Shown one piece after another: positions 7,125 through 16,926 of a stretch of DNA of 64,000 bases. Where the stretch lies: assembly GCF_009764355.1 (NCBI RefSeq), contig NZ_LNUA01000011.1, forward strand, positions 62,001 through 126,000. The letters are read 5' to 3'. Positions within the stretch are counted from its first letter, which is position 1. Each line of letters begins with the position of its first letter. A program made the translations under genes and the position numbers. Origin of the DNA: Companilactobacillus bobalius (GTDB taxonomy: Bacteria; Bacillota; Bacilli; Lactobacillales; Lactobacillaceae). The notes beneath the pieces are model-generated. The model searched no databases and had not been told where the DNA came from. It saw only the letters and a list, made by a program, of their open reading frames with translations.

Positions 7125-7901
7125 GTGGAATCAGAACAAAATATTAGTATGATGCAGATCGTAGGCATCTTACGCAAACATATAAAAGCAATTTTCGGAA
7201 CAACTATTGTTGTTACTTTGGCAGCAATTTTCGTTACCTTTTTCGTTATGACACCAAAATATAGCGCCACTACACAAATTTTGGTCAATCGTAAATTATC
7301 AGATGATATGCAATCAGCGCAGTTCCAACAAGTTCAGGCTGATGTTCAGATGATTAGTACTTATAAGGATATTATTACTAGTCCTACTGTTTTAAGAGAT
7401 GTTAATAAGGAAGTAAGCGCGTATCCGGGATATCCGGGTTCAATAAATGCGTTAAAGAGTTCGTTATCCATCAGTAATGCTCAGAATTCTCAAGTGTTTT
7501 CAGTAACGGCAAAATCTTCTGATGCAGGAACTGCAGCAGCAATCGCTAATATGACAGCAAAAGTTTTTAAGAAAAAAGTAGTAAAAATTATGAGTGTTAA
7601 TAATGTTTCAATTGTTTCTGAAGCTACGGCAAATACAAAACCGGTAAGTCCTAGAAAGGCCTTAAATGTTATAGCTGGTGTAATTATAGGCTTAATCTTA
7701 GGAATAGCATTAGCATTTATTCGTGAGTTAACTGATAGAACAGTTTCAACTGAGACGTTCTTAACTGATGATTTAGGACTTACGAGTTTGGGAACTGTTG
7801 CTGAAATTGATCAAAAAGATATTGAAAGAACTGTTGAACATAAGAAAGTTCAATCTAAATTGAGTATCAATAAATCTTCAAGAAATCATAGAAGGGTCTA
7901 G
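7125..7901 (+). CDS. EPS chain-length determinant / tyrosine-kinase modulator (EPS operon 1)
   Basis: A 258-residue Wzz/CapA-type protein with two membrane helices (about residues 25-46, TTIVVTLAAIFVTFFVM, and 177-197, VIAGVIIGLILGIALAF) flanking an extracellular loop with the conserved PKYSATTQILVNRK and VISEATANTKPVSPRKA segments. It activates the partner kinase encoded next and sets polymer length. GTG start with GGAGG upstream. It is the first gene of the operon, eight bases ahead of the kinase gene. Closely similar in sequence to the gene at 24100. Confidence 0.9.
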   Translation: MESEQNISMMQIVGILRKHIKAIFGTTIVVTLAAIFVTFFVMTPKYSATTQILVNRKLSDDMQSAQFQQVQADVQMISTYKDIITSPTVLRDVNKEVSAYPGYPGSINALKSSLSISNAQNSQVFSVTAKSSDAGTAAAIANMTAKVFKKKVVKIMSVNNVSIVSEATANTKPVSPRKALNVIAGVIIGLILGIALAFIRELTDRTVSTETFLTDDLGLTSLGTVAEIDQKDIERTVEHKKVQSKLSINKSSRNHRRV

Positions 7902-7909
7902 GGAATAAA

Positions 7910-8665
7910 ATGGCATTATTTAAAAAGAAAACTACAAAGCTAGATAATTATAGTTTGAAAAATGGTGTTGGTTTGGTTACTTATGATGACCCTACCAGTA
8001 CGATTTCAGAGCAATTTAATACTATCAGAACTAATATTCAATTCTCATCTGTAGATAAAAAGTTGAATTCAATTTTATTCACTTCATCTGCTCCATCTGA
8101 AGGTAAATCTACCGTAAGTAACAATGTTGCGGTAACTTGGGCTAAACAAGGTGAGACCGTTGTTCTTGTTGATGCCGATCTTCGTCGTCCAACAATCCAT
8201 AAAACCTTTAATGTAAGTAATCGTGTTGGATTGTCCAGTTACTTATTGGGAAATGCTTCATTTGAAGATGTTATTCAACCAACTATGGTTAAAAATCTAT
8301 TTGTTATTACTAGTGGACCAATACCACCTAATCCGTCCGAACTTCTTGGGAGTATGAGAACTAAGGATTTAATTAATCGTCTTGAAGATAAATTTGGATT
8401 ATTAATTATGGATACGCCACCAGTTAATACAGTTACTGATGCGCAAGTCTTGGCAGCACAAATTGATGGTGTAATTATGGTTGTACCTCAAGGAATTGCT
8501 GAAAAAGCTGGCGTTGCTCATGCTAAGCAATTATTAGATACGGTTCATGCTAATATTCTAGGTGTGATTATGAATCGTGTCACAAAAGAAAAGTCACAAG
8601 GCTATTATGGTGGATACTATGGTGGTTATTATGGCGGATACTATGGAGCTGAGAAAGAGAAATGA
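7910..8665 (+). CDS. EPS tyrosine autokinase, CpsD/CapB type (EPS operon 1)
   Basis: A 251-residue BY-kinase. Walker A (SSAPSEGKSTVSNN), Walker A' (VVLVDADLRRP) and Walker B (LIMDTPP) are present. The C-terminus carries a tyrosine cluster of repeated YYGG units, the site of autophosphorylation in this family. It works with the modulator upstream and is opposed by the PHP phosphatase whose ATG overlaps its stop (ATGA). Confidence 0.93.
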   Translation: MALFKKKTTKLDNYSLKNGVGLVTYDDPTSTISEQFNTIRTNIQFSSVDKKLNSILFTSSAPSEGKSTVSNNVAVTWAKQGETVVLVDADLRRPTIHKTFNVSNRVGLSSYLLGNASFEDVIQPTMVKNLFVITSGPIPPNPSELLGSMRTKDLINRLEDKFGLLIMDTPPVNTVTDAQVLAAQIDGVIMVVPQGIAEKAGVAHAKQLLDTVHANILGVIMNRVTKEKSQGYYGGYYGGYYGGYYGAEKEK

Positions 8666-9447
8666 AATTAATTGATTTGCATTGCCACATATTGCCAGGC
8701 GTTGATGATGGTTCCAAAGATATGCAGATGTCATTAGATTTGGCTAAGGCAGCTGTAGATCAAGGAATTACCAATAGTCTGGTAACTCCTCACCATATGG
8801 ATGGGGAATACACTAATCACAAACAAGATGTGATTAGAAAGACTAATGAATTTCAAGAAGCTTTAGATAATGCAGGCATACCGTTGAGTGTGTTTGCTAG
8901 TCAGGAAGTTCATCTAACAGGGGAACTAATGGATGCCATTGCTAAAGATGATGTTCTGTTCATGGATGAAACTAATCGTTATATATTGTTAGAGATGCCA
9001 CACGATGGTATTCCTGAATATACAGCGGACATGATTTTTGATTTAACTACTCGTGGTATAACGCCAGTTATTGCCCATCCAGAGCGTAATCAAGGAATCC
9101 AAGAGGATCCTGATAAATTATATGATTTCGTTAAAATGGGATGTTTAACACAATTGACAAGTAGCAGTTATCTTGGTGTGTTTGGTAAAAGGGTTCAAAC
9201 ACTTACTGAAGAAATCATTAAAGCCAATTTAGGATTTGTTTTTTCATCTGATGCCCATAATTTTAAGGGGCGTAGATATTTGATGAAGGAAGCCTTTGAG
9301 AAGTTAGAAAAAGAAGAGGGACTTCGCAAGGCACAATTATTTAATCTTAATGCAAGAAATATCATCAATGGTGATGACGTTGGTGATACTGATTTTATTG
9401 AGATATCTTCATTACCTAAGAAGAAAAAGAAATTTTGGCTATTTTAG
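8662..9447 (+). CDS. PHP-family protein-tyrosine phosphatase, CpsB/Wzb type (EPS operon 1)
   Basis: A 261-residue PHP-domain enzyme starting MKLIDLHCHILPGVDDGSKD, with the metal-binding LVTPHH, ASQEVHL, VIAHPERN and SSDAHN motifs. It dephosphorylates the EPS tyrosine kinase so that the machinery can cycle. Translationally coupled to the kinase by a four-base overlap. The second EPS operon has no counterpart, so this enzyme may serve both. Confidence 0.92.
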   Translation: MKLIDLHCHILPGVDDGSKDMQMSLDLAKAAVDQGITNSLVTPHHMDGEYTNHKQDVIRKTNEFQEALDNAGIPLSVFASQEVHLTGELMDAIAKDDVLFMDETNRYILLEMPHDGIPEYTADMIFDLTTRGITPVIAHPERNQGIQEDPDKLYDFVKMGCLTQLTSSSYLGVFGKRVQTLTEEIIKANLGFVFSSDAHNFKGRRYLMKEAFEKLEKEEGLRKAQLFNLNARNIINGDDVGDTDFIEISSLPKKKKKFWLF

Positions 9448-9480
9448 TATAAAGACAGTGTTTTTAGGGGGGATTTTAAT

Positions 9481-10149
9481 ATGGAATATTTTGATGATAA
9501 AAGTGATAAGGCAACTGTTAATCTTGAATATCAGAATAGAAGGTATATCTATCGAATGTCAAAAAGAATTTTTGACTTTGTTGCAAGCTTATTAGGATTA
9601 ATAATTTTATCACCATTATTTTTGATTGTCGCAGTTATGATAAAAATTGAAGATCCAAAAGGCCCCGTTTTTTATTCACAAATACGATTAGGAAAAAATA
9701 AAAAGTCATTTAAAATGTTTAAATTCCGTTCAATGATAGTTGATGCTGATAGTCATTTAAAGGAATTATTGAAACAAAATGAAATTGAAGGTGCTATGTT
9801 TAAGATGAAAAACGACCCTAGAGTTACAAGGGTAGGACAATTTATCAGAAAATATAGTATTGATGAACTTCCACAATTAGTTAATGTATTGTTAGGCCAA
9901 ATGAGTTTAGTGGGACCTCGTCCACCTTTACCAAGAGAAGTTGCTAAGTATACAGATCATGACATGCAAAGACTAACTGTGAAACCTGGTTGTACGGGCT
10001 TATGGCAAGTTAGTGGAAGAAACGATGTTGGATTTGATGAAATGGTTAGTTTGGATCTTAAATATATAAGTAAAAGAAGTATTTCTTTTGATTTGTACGT
10101 TATGATCAAGACTGTCGGTATTTTCTTTGTCCCTAATGGGGCATATTAA
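9481..10149 (+). CDS. EPS priming sugar-phosphate transferase (EPS operon 1)
   Basis: A 222-residue bacterial sugar transferase of the short type: one membrane-reentrant helix (IFDFVASLLGLIILSPLFLIVAVMI with neighbouring residues) and the catalytic region KMFKFRSMIVDAD, IDELPQLVNVLLGQMSLVGPRPPLP and GLWQVSGR. It transfers a sugar-1-phosphate to undecaprenyl phosphate to begin the repeat unit. The N-terminal multi-helix part of WbaP-like enzymes is absent, as usual in Gram-positive EPS loci. The exact sugar cannot be read from sequence. AGGGGGG ribosome binding site. Confidence 0.9.
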   Translation: MEYFDDKSDKATVNLEYQNRRYIYRMSKRIFDFVASLLGLIILSPLFLIVAVMIKIEDPKGPVFYSQIRLGKNKKSFKMFKFRSMIVDADSHLKELLKQNEIEGAMFKMKNDPRVTRVGQFIRKYSIDELPQLVNVLLGQMSLVGPRPPLPREVAKYTDHDMQRLTVKPGCTGLWQVSGRNDVGFDEMVSLDLKYISKRSISFDLYVMIKTVGIFFVPNGAY

Positions 10150-10246
10150 TAAATTTATAACTATATTTTTTGTAAGGCTGAGTGTTGATTGCATAATCTC
10201 ACTGGGCCTTATATTGTTAAAAGAAGTTAATTGAGGATGTTTAACT

Positions 10247-11053
10247 ATGAAAGATTTTTTTATTGGTGTTGCCGGGCACAAGAAATATGATATGCCGAAA
10301 GATAATTCTTATGTTCCCATTCAAGTTGGTGCCTCGGGTAAAATGACAATACCAAATTTTACAAGAGATGATATAGGGGATAATATTTCTAATTTGAATT
10401 CCAACTATAGTGAATTGACAGGAATATACTATATCTGGAAAAATGTTAATTCTAGGTATAAAGGATTGGTTCATTATCGCAGATATCTTAAAAGTAAAGA
10501 AAATCATTTTACTAATGGGGAAAATAAAATTTTTGATAAGATTTTAACTACTTCAGATTTGGAATCGTTGTTTAAAAGCGCTGATGTTATTTTACCTCAA
10601 AAGAGAAAATATTATATTGAAACAAATTACTCACATTATGTTCATGCCCATCCATCTGAGGCATTGAAATGTACAAAGAATATTATTTCCGAGATGTATC
10701 CCAAATATAGAAGTTCGTATGATGAAGTAATGAATGCAAGATCTGCTCATATGTTTAATATGTTTATTATGAAATCAGAATTCTTTGATGAATATTGTGA
10801 GTGGTTATTTTCTATTCTTTTTGAATTACAAAATAGATTAGATATATCAGATTATTCAAAGCAAGAGGCTCGAGTTTTTGGCTATGTAAGTGAACTTTTA
10901 TTGGATGTATGGTTAAAGAACAATAAGATTTCGTTTGTAGAAGTGCCAGTGTTGTATGTAGAGGGACAACAATTGTTTAAAAAGGGAATTGGATTTATTA
11001 AAAGAAAAGTTATTGGACATGGTGAAGCACATATTAAAAGTCATGTTGATTAG
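10247..11053 (+). CDS. DUF4422 glycosyltransferase (EPS operon 1)
   Basis: A 268-residue DUF4422 protein. Typical blocks are FIGVAGHKKYDMP, YSELTGIYYIWKN, GLVHYRRYLKS, VILPQKRKYYIETNYSHYVH and MFNMFIMKSEFFDEYCEWLF. Members are found in EPS and capsule loci and act as probable glycosyltransferases. A paralogue with the same motifs sits at the same position of the second operon (26355). A hairpin without a T-run (about 10173-10214) lies in the 97-bp gap upstream and could attenuate transcription. Confidence 0.85.
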   Translation: MKDFFIGVAGHKKYDMPKDNSYVPIQVGASGKMTIPNFTRDDIGDNISNLNSNYSELTGIYYIWKNVNSRYKGLVHYRRYLKSKENHFTNGENKIFDKILTTSDLESLFKSADVILPQKRKYYIETNYSHYVHAHPSEALKCTKNIISEMYPKYRSSYDEVMNARSAHMFNMFIMKSEFFDEYCEWLFSILFELQNRLDISDYSKQEARVFGYVSELLLDVWLKNNKISFVEVPVLYVEGQQLFKKGIGFIKRKVIGHGEAHIKSHVD

Positions 11054-11075
11054 GTAATAATTGGAGAGAGATTTT

Positions 11076-12050
11076 ATGAATACACCATTAGTTTCAGTAG
11101 TGATTCCAGTATTTAATGTTGAAGAATATCTTAAAAAATGTTTAAAAAGTGTAGAAAATCAAACTTATGAGAATATTGAAGTAGTAATGGTTAATGATGG
11201 TTCTACAGACAGTAGTAGAAGTATTTGTAAAGAATTTGTGAATGAAGATTCTAGATTTAAACTATTTGACAAGATTAATGGTGGATTGTCCGATGCAAGA
11301 AATTTTGGAGTCAGTAAATCTAGTGGTGATTTTGTTACTTTCGTTGATTCAGATGATTTTATAGATAATGATTATGTCGAGTATCTTTATGATCTTCTAT
11401 CAAAAAATAATGTAAAAATGTCTATTTGCCAACACAGGACTGTTTTTACTAATGGGAAAGTAGAACATCATTTTTACCATGGAAATGAGAAACTTTCATC
11501 TGTAAAAACATTAGAACGACTTTTATATTCTGATGAAGTGGATACTTCTGCTTGGGCAAAATTATATAGCAAAGATTTATTTTGGAATATAGAATTTCCT
11601 GTCGGAAAATTATTTGAAGATATTTCAACCACTTATAAGTTTATTATGGCGTCAGAGTACGTTTCTATTGGTAGCGATGAAAAATATAATTATGTATATC
11701 GCTCTAAGTCTATTGTTAATAGAAAGTTCAGCTTGAATAAGATGGATTTGATTAGTATGACTGATCAAATGGGGAAAGACGTTAGCAAGAAATTTCCTCT
11801 GCTGGAAAGAGCTGTTTTACGTAGAAGGGTCTATGCTAAAATTAGTACACTTAACCAAATGCAAGGTGTTAAAGAACATAGGGATATAAAGAACAAACTA
11901 GTGAAACAAATTCGCTTGAATGGATTTAAAGTTCTAGGTGATTCTAAGACGCCTACAAGGGATAAAGTTGCCTTAATTTTAATATACCTTGGCTATCCCG
12001 TATACAGTTGTTTTTGGAAGTATTATCTTAAAGTAAAAAAGGGAATATAG
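11076..12050 (+). CDS. Family 2 glycosyltransferase (EPS operon 1)
   Basis: A 324-residue GT-A enzyme. VSVVIPVFNVEEYLKKCLKSV, the MVNDGSTDSS nucleotide-binding segment and the FVDSDDF metal site (DxD) are in the first 110 residues; the rest is variable and probably sets acceptor specificity. The ATG at 11076 has GGAGAG ahead of it; a TTG at 11061 would overlap the ribosome binding site. One base separates it from the next glycosyltransferase gene. Confidence 0.88.
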   Translation: MNTPLVSVVIPVFNVEEYLKKCLKSVENQTYENIEVVMVNDGSTDSSRSICKEFVNEDSRFKLFDKINGGLSDARNFGVSKSSGDFVTFVDSDDFIDNDYVEYLYDLLSKNNVKMSICQHRTVFTNGKVEHHFYHGNEKLSSVKTLERLLYSDEVDTSAWAKLYSKDLFWNIEFPVGKLFEDISTTYKFIMASEYVSIGSDEKYNYVYRSKSIVNRKFSLNKMDLISMTDQMGKDVSKKFPLLERAVLRRRVYAKISTLNQMQGVKEHRDIKNKLVKQIRLNGFKVLGDSKTPTRDKVALILIYLGYPVYSCFWKYYLKVKKGI

Positions 12051-12051
12051 T

Positions 12052-13068
12052 ATGGATTCTTTAAATAAAGAGGAAAAATCAAATCCAGTAGTATCAGTAA
12101 TAATACCGGTATTCAATGTAGTAAGTTATTTAGAAAAGTCTGTAAAAAGTGTTTGTACTCAAACATATGATAACTTAGAAATTTTATTAATAGATGATGG
12201 TTCAACAGACGGGTCTGATAAATTATGTGATTCTCTTGCAAATCATGATGCTCGTATTAGGGTTATTCATAAAAAAAACTCGGGAATAGCTGATACTAGA
12301 AATGTCGGATTAGAGAATGTGCATGGTGATTTTATAGTATTCATTGATTCGGATGATTGGGTGAAGTCTGAGATGATAGAACGATTGTTGAACGTCCTTT
12401 TAAATGAAAATGCTGATATTGTTGCTTGTGAAAACTACTTTGTATATGGCGATAGAATAGAAAAACCAGATACTTCTGGAAAATGTGTTCGTCAAGATAG
12501 TGATTCAAGTTTGAAGACATTACTGGATGACAGAAAGTTCAGAAGTAGAACTTGGGGGAGAATTTATAAAGCCTCTACTTGGAAAGGAATTTCATTTCCT
12601 TCGGGTACAACTTATGAGGACGTTTCTACGGTTTATAAAACGTACTTAAAAGCCAAAGTTATAGTTTTATTAGATGAACCATTGTACTTTTATAATCAAC
12701 GAGATAATTCCATAGTTCATTCCGATAGTTATAAGTCCTTTTTTAATTTGTTGGATGCGAGGATTTTGAGAAAAAAGGAACTAGGTAAATTGAAACCAAA
12801 ATTTTTACCTGAATTAAAAGTCTCTGTTATTGCAGCAATAATTGACATATATAGAGAGGCTGCATTGTCAAATCAGAGATTAGACTTTGGTGAGGATGAA
12901 AAACTACAATTAATTCTGTCAAAGAATTATGGGAAGTTAGAAAAAAAACTTCTCTCTCCTAGGTATAGAGCTGAATTAAATCTATTAAAGCTTTCTAAAG
13001 GGATGTTTTACTCTATGGAAAATAAGTTGAATAGTTTAGTTATTCATATTAAACGGATGGGGAAATGA
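12052..13068 (+). CDS. Family 2 glycosyltransferase (EPS operon 1)
   Basis: A 338-residue GT-A enzyme related to the preceding one: VSVIIPVFNVVSYLEKSVKSV, LIDDGSTDGSD and FIDSDDW near the N-terminus, and TYEDVSTVYKTYL in the middle, a segment also seen as LFEDISTTYKF in the neighbour. The pair probably arose by duplication. Tightly packed between its neighbours with no gap for a separate promoter. Confidence 0.88.
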   Translation: MDSLNKEEKSNPVVSVIIPVFNVVSYLEKSVKSVCTQTYDNLEILLIDDGSTDGSDKLCDSLANHDARIRVIHKKNSGIADTRNVGLENVHGDFIVFIDSDDWVKSEMIERLLNVLLNENADIVACENYFVYGDRIEKPDTSGKCVRQDSDSSLKTLLDDRKFRSRTWGRIYKASTWKGISFPSGTTYEDVSTVYKTYLKAKVIVLLDEPLYFYNQRDNSIVHSDSYKSFFNLLDARILRKKELGKLKPKFLPELKVSVIAAIIDIYREAALSNQRLDFGEDEKLQLILSKNYGKLEKKLLSPRYRAELNLLKLSKGMFYSMENKLNSLVIHIKRMGK

Positions 13069-13069
13069 G

Positions 13070-14368
13070 ATGGGTTATTTATTAATATTTTTTATCTGCA
13101 TAATTATTTTCATTGTCTTTATAAGACGTGATCTTACACACCCATTAATTTATTTTTTAATTCCATGGGTTTTGTGTCTTTTAACTTATGTGTTAGATAT
13201 ATATCGGATTAATGGGCAGATAAATCAGGAAGCTTTAAATTTAGTAATTATAGGTACATTAAGTTTCATTTTAGGAACTGTATTAATCCGTAAGACTTTA
13301 GTAGGGGCATTTAGAATAAATAATTCTGGAAGTGCTTTCCCAACAACTTATAGAAATTGGTTGATTAAACTAATAATTGTTTTCAGTACCGTATTCAATA
13401 TTATGTTAGTTGTCATTATGATTAATTATTTAAGAAGTGGTATTAGTTATGCATATATTAGAGACTTGCTATATTCATATAATGATGATGGAACAAAGTT
13501 TTTTACTTCTAAGCTAATGTTGAATGTTTATAATATTGTCGATGTTCCAATGACGTATTGTGTTGCACCAGTAGCAGTTATTGAACTCTTTCATGGTAGG
13601 CTAAAGTTACAATATAAAGTAATGAGTTGGATAAGTATTGGTGCTTACATAATAGCAACTGGTGGACGATTAATTATTATGTTTATGCTATTCCAGTTTA
13701 TTTTTGCTATGGGATACTATAGGAAAGATATTCCATGGAAAACTATTAGAAGAGTTGGAATGTTTGTCCTAGTTTTAGGAATAGTTGCTTTTGTTACCAC
13801 ATTGTTTAGGGTTAAGTCTCAAAGTGTCGGATCTTTAAAAATCAATTCAGTATATGCATATTTCAATGTAAACTTACCAATATTATCTCGATGGATAGGT
13901 ACAGTAGATACTAGTGGCGTTAAGGGAAATGGTCTAGCATTTTTTGGTGGAATCTTTCAGCTTTTGGATGTGATCCTAAACAAATTTGGAATAAATTTAC
14001 CAGTATATGAAAATGTTGCAAATTTAATTAATATACCTCAACAAAATTGGGTTCAAATATATTCAGGTAATTGGTATAACGCGTTTGATACTATGTTTTA
14101 TGATTTATATATTGATTTTCGAATTTGGGGAGTCTTCATCGGTTCCCTGATTTTGGGTGGATTAAGTAAATGGATATATGTATTATCTACAGAATTTAAA
14201 AATGAGAAATATGTATTTCCAGCTATGATCCTAGTTGAAATACTAGCATCGTCCTTTTTTAGATGGCAATTTGGAACATTTACTTTTACCGGGGCGTTTT
14301 TACTATCGTTCTTTATGTTTAAGAATTTAAAAAGTAATGAAACTAATGGTTCAGAGGATTTGAGGTAA
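13070..14368 (+). CDS. EPS repeat-unit polymerase, Wzy-like (EPS operon 1)
   Basis: A 432-residue protein with about ten membrane helices, starting at the first residues (LLIFFICIIIFIVFI). The middle has a loop with TGGRLIIMFMLF, and a large extracytoplasmic loop near residues 255-340. Topology and position match O-antigen-polymerase-type (oligosaccharide repeat unit polymerase) proteins. Sequence conservation in this family is low, so the call rests on topology and on being the only polymerase candidate of the operon. Confidence 0.8.
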   Translation: MGYLLIFFICIIIFIVFIRRDLTHPLIYFLIPWVLCLLTYVLDIYRINGQINQEALNLVIIGTLSFILGTVLIRKTLVGAFRINNSGSAFPTTYRNWLIKLIIVFSTVFNIMLVVIMINYLRSGISYAYIRDLLYSYNDDGTKFFTSKLMLNVYNIVDVPMTYCVAPVAVIELFHGRLKLQYKVMSWISIGAYIIATGGRLIIMFMLFQFIFAMGYYRKDIPWKTIRRVGMFVLVLGIVAFVTTLFRVKSQSVGSLKINSVYAYFNVNLPILSRWIGTVDTSGVKGNGLAFFGGIFQLLDVILNKFGINLPVYENVANLINIPQQNWVQIYSGNWYNAFDTMFYDLYIDFRIWGVFIGSLILGGLSKWIYVLSTEFKNEKYVFPAMILVEILASSFFRWQFGTFTFTGAFLLSFFMFKNLKSNETNGSEDLR

Positions 14369-14373
14369 ATACA

Positions 14374-15474
14374 ATGGAAAAAGTGGGTACAGTAACATTG
14401 CATTACCCATATAATTACGGTTCTACCCTACAGGCCTTTGCTTTACAAAAAGTACTTGAGCAAATGGGGTATGAATCGGAAATAATAGATTATATATGTA
14501 TGTATGATTTTGAAAATTATAAATTGTTTAGAATTCATCAGTATAAGAATAGACCTAAAACTTTTCTTTCAGATATTTTATATTTGAAAAAAAATTTAAA
14601 ACGAAGACATTCATTTAGAAAATTTCATAAGAAATATCTAAAAATAACTTCAAAAAAGTATAACTCTATTGAAGAATTAAAAAGCTTAAATACTGAAATG
14701 AATGCATTTGTAGCTGGAAGCGATCAAATTTGGAACTTTGAGTGTACAGGTGGAGTAGATTCGGTTTACTTTTTGGATTTCGTTAGTTCTTCAAAGAAAA
14801 AAATTGCGTACGCACCAAGTATGGGACAAAACGGACAAAATCAAAAAGATCTTGATACCATAAAACCAATGTTAGAAAGTTTTAATTCTTTATCAATACG
14901 TGAAAAAAGTATGGAGAAAAAACTAGAAAGCTTAACAAATAGGGACTTTGAAGTTGTACTAGATCCCACTCTGCTTTTAAAAAGTGATGATTATTCCACT
15001 TTATTGAATAAAGATAATGATGGTAAGTACATATTTGTTTATCTCTTGGAGCCAAATAATGAATTGGTAGATTATGTATCTAAATTAGCCAAGGAAAAAG
15101 AACTAAAGGTATTATATATATCTAACATTACAAAAAAGAAAATTTTTGATTCAGTTAATTCTGAAAATTTATATGGTTTGGCACCAAATGAATTTCTATC
15201 TAAATTGAAGAACGCTGAATATGTAGTTACTAATTCCTTTCATGCTACTGTTTTTTCAATAATATTCGAAAAAAGATTTGCAACTTTTAAAACTAGGAAG
15301 AGTTTTCCTAGAATGTTAGATTTATTGGGTAACTTAGGATTAACTAATAGGATAATGGATTCAAATTTTAATATGGATGATCAAATTGACTTCAAAACTG
15401 TTAATAAAAAACTCGAATTACTTAAGCAGAATTCGATTAATTTTTTGAAATCAGCATTATCAAAAAATGATTAA
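14374..15474 (+). CDS. Polysaccharide pyruvyl transferase family protein (EPS operon 1)
   Basis: A 366-residue protein with the family start GTVTLHYPYNYGSTLQAFALQKVLEQ, then AFVAGSDQIWN, KKIAYAPSMG, LDPTLLL and the C-terminal VVTNSFHATVFSIIF. Members add ketal-linked pyruvate to a sugar from phosphoenolpyruvate, giving the polymer a negative charge. Located between the polymerase and flippase genes. The nitroreductase-like gene downstream is a frequent companion of this family in EPS loci. Confidence 0.87.
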   Translation: MEKVGTVTLHYPYNYGSTLQAFALQKVLEQMGYESEIIDYICMYDFENYKLFRIHQYKNRPKTFLSDILYLKKNLKRRHSFRKFHKKYLKITSKKYNSIEELKSLNTEMNAFVAGSDQIWNFECTGGVDSVYFLDFVSSSKKKIAYAPSMGQNGQNQKDLDTIKPMLESFNSLSIREKSMEKKLESLTNRDFEVVLDPTLLLKSDDYSTLLNKDNDGKYIFVYLLEPNNELVDYVSKLAKEKELKVLYISNITKKKIFDSVNSENLYGLAPNEFLSKLKNAEYVVTNSFHATVFSIIFEKRFATFKTRKSFPRMLDLLGNLGLTNRIMDSNFNMDDQIDFKTVNKKLELLKQNSINFLKSALSKND

Positions 15475-15497
15475 CTTTTTATCAAGAGGAGTAGGTT

Positions 15498-16895
15498 ATG
15501 AAAGAAGAACATCGGCTTATAAAGAACACGGGATTAATTGCTTTAGGAAATTTGAGTACTAAGCTGGTTTCTTTTTTTCTATTACCATTATATACGGCGT
15601 TATTAACCACTAACCAATATGGTACTGTCGATTATATAATAAGTATTTCAACCTTTTGTGTTCCCTTTGCAACTATGCTAATGGATGAGTCTATGTTTCG
15701 TTATTTAATTGATGCAAAAAATGATAATGAAAGAAAATCGATAATTAGTGTAGCGGTAAAAATCACTGGAGTAGGAATTTTAATAGTTAGTGCTATTTGT
15801 GGAATATTATATCTATTTATCAATAAAGTGATGATATTGGTTTTCCTAATGTATATGATTTCGTCCGTTGTGGCAACTCTTTTTAGTGCTTTTTTGAGAG
15901 GTATAGGAAGAACAGATTGGTATGCCTTATATAATTGTATTACAGGAATTTTGAATGTTATTTTGAATGTAACTTTGATTGCTGTATTTAGATTTGGTGT
16001 ATATGGTATGCTATTTGCTTTTATAATTGCACAAAGTTCGGTAGCCATATTTACGGCATTCAGAATACATGTTTGGCGTTTCATAGATTTCAAGGCGTCA
16101 GGGAATTACAGAGAAATGCTTAGATACTCAATACCAATGATTCCAAATAGTATTTCTTGGTCTATTATAAATTTATCGGATAGAATTGTGATAATGAATG
16201 TTTTAGGTGCCAGTGCATCAGGTTTATATGCCGTAGCTTATAAATTTCCTACATTAATGGATACAGTATATGGCTTTTTCTATCAGTCATGGAAAGAAAG
16301 TTCTGCACGTGCTCTTGCAAAAGATGATAGTGATGCATTTTTTCAAAAGATTTTTGTGTATTTGATTAATTTTTTAATTTCAGTAGTTCTTTTAATGACC
16401 GCATTTATGCCAATTATTTTTAGATTTTTTGTCAATCATCGTTATTATAGTGCAATCTATTGTGTACCAATATTACTTTTTGCAACGTTCTTTTCGAATT
16501 TGTCTGGTTTTTTTGGTGGTGTTTTCACAGCCCATAAAAATACGTGGATATTGGGTACAACCACTGTATGGTCTGCCATTATTAATCTGGTTCTTAATAT
16601 TGTCCTTATTAAGACCATGGGAATATATGCTGCGGCATTTGCTACCTTGCTGTCAAGTTTTTTCATCTATTGGTATAGAAGAATGAAAGTTAAAGGCATG
16701 GTTAAATTGAGTTACTCAAAGAGAATCATTTTTATCAATATTATAGCCAGTGGTGTTGTATTGAGCTTATTCATGGTTCAGACACCTTTGGCAATAATTT
16801 CTTCCTGCATATTTGCTATGGGGTATTCCATTGTCTTAAATAAACAAATTCTTGGAATTGTTGTTTCTGGAATAAAGGCAAAATTTTTTAATTAA
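15498..16895 (+). CDS. Polysaccharide flippase, Wzx-like (EPS operon 1)
   Basis: A 465-residue MATE/MVF-superfamily exporter with about twelve to fourteen helices. The start GLIALGNLSTKLVSFFLLPLY and the middle SIPMIPNSISWSIINLSDRIVI are typical of Wzx. It moves undecaprenyl-linked repeat units across the membrane. Its sequence differs clearly from the flippase of operon 2 (32451), consistent with different repeat units. GAGGAG ribosome binding site. Confidence 0.9.
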   Translation: MKEEHRLIKNTGLIALGNLSTKLVSFFLLPLYTALLTTNQYGTVDYIISISTFCVPFATMLMDESMFRYLIDAKNDNERKSIISVAVKITGVGILIVSAICGILYLFINKVMILVFLMYMISSVVATLFSAFLRGIGRTDWYALYNCITGILNVILNVTLIAVFRFGVYGMLFAFIIAQSSVAIFTAFRIHVWRFIDFKASGNYREMLRYSIPMIPNSISWSIINLSDRIVIMNVLGASASGLYAVAYKFPTLMDTVYGFFYQSWKESSARALAKDDSDAFFQKIFVYLINFLISVVLLMTAFMPIIFRFFVNHRYYSAIYCVPILLFATFFSNLSGFFGGVFTAHKNTWILGTTTVWSAIINLVLNIVLIKTMGIYAAAFATLLSSFFIYWYRRMKVKGMVKLSYSKRIIFINIIASGVVLSLFMVQTPLAIISSCIFAMGYSIVLNKQILGIVVSGIKAKFFN

Positions 16896-16926
16896 TAATT
16901 AAATTGTATATCAAAGAGGTAACGAG

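Noticed and set aside
8600..8660. Tandem GGNTAYTATGGN units
   Set aside because: They encode the tyrosine tail of the EPS kinase and are normal for the family, so they are not a separate DNA repeat.
15701..16093. A 130-codon minus-strand frame within the flippase gene
   Set aside because: No ribosome binding site and no family similarity; antisense shadow of a hydrophobic gene.
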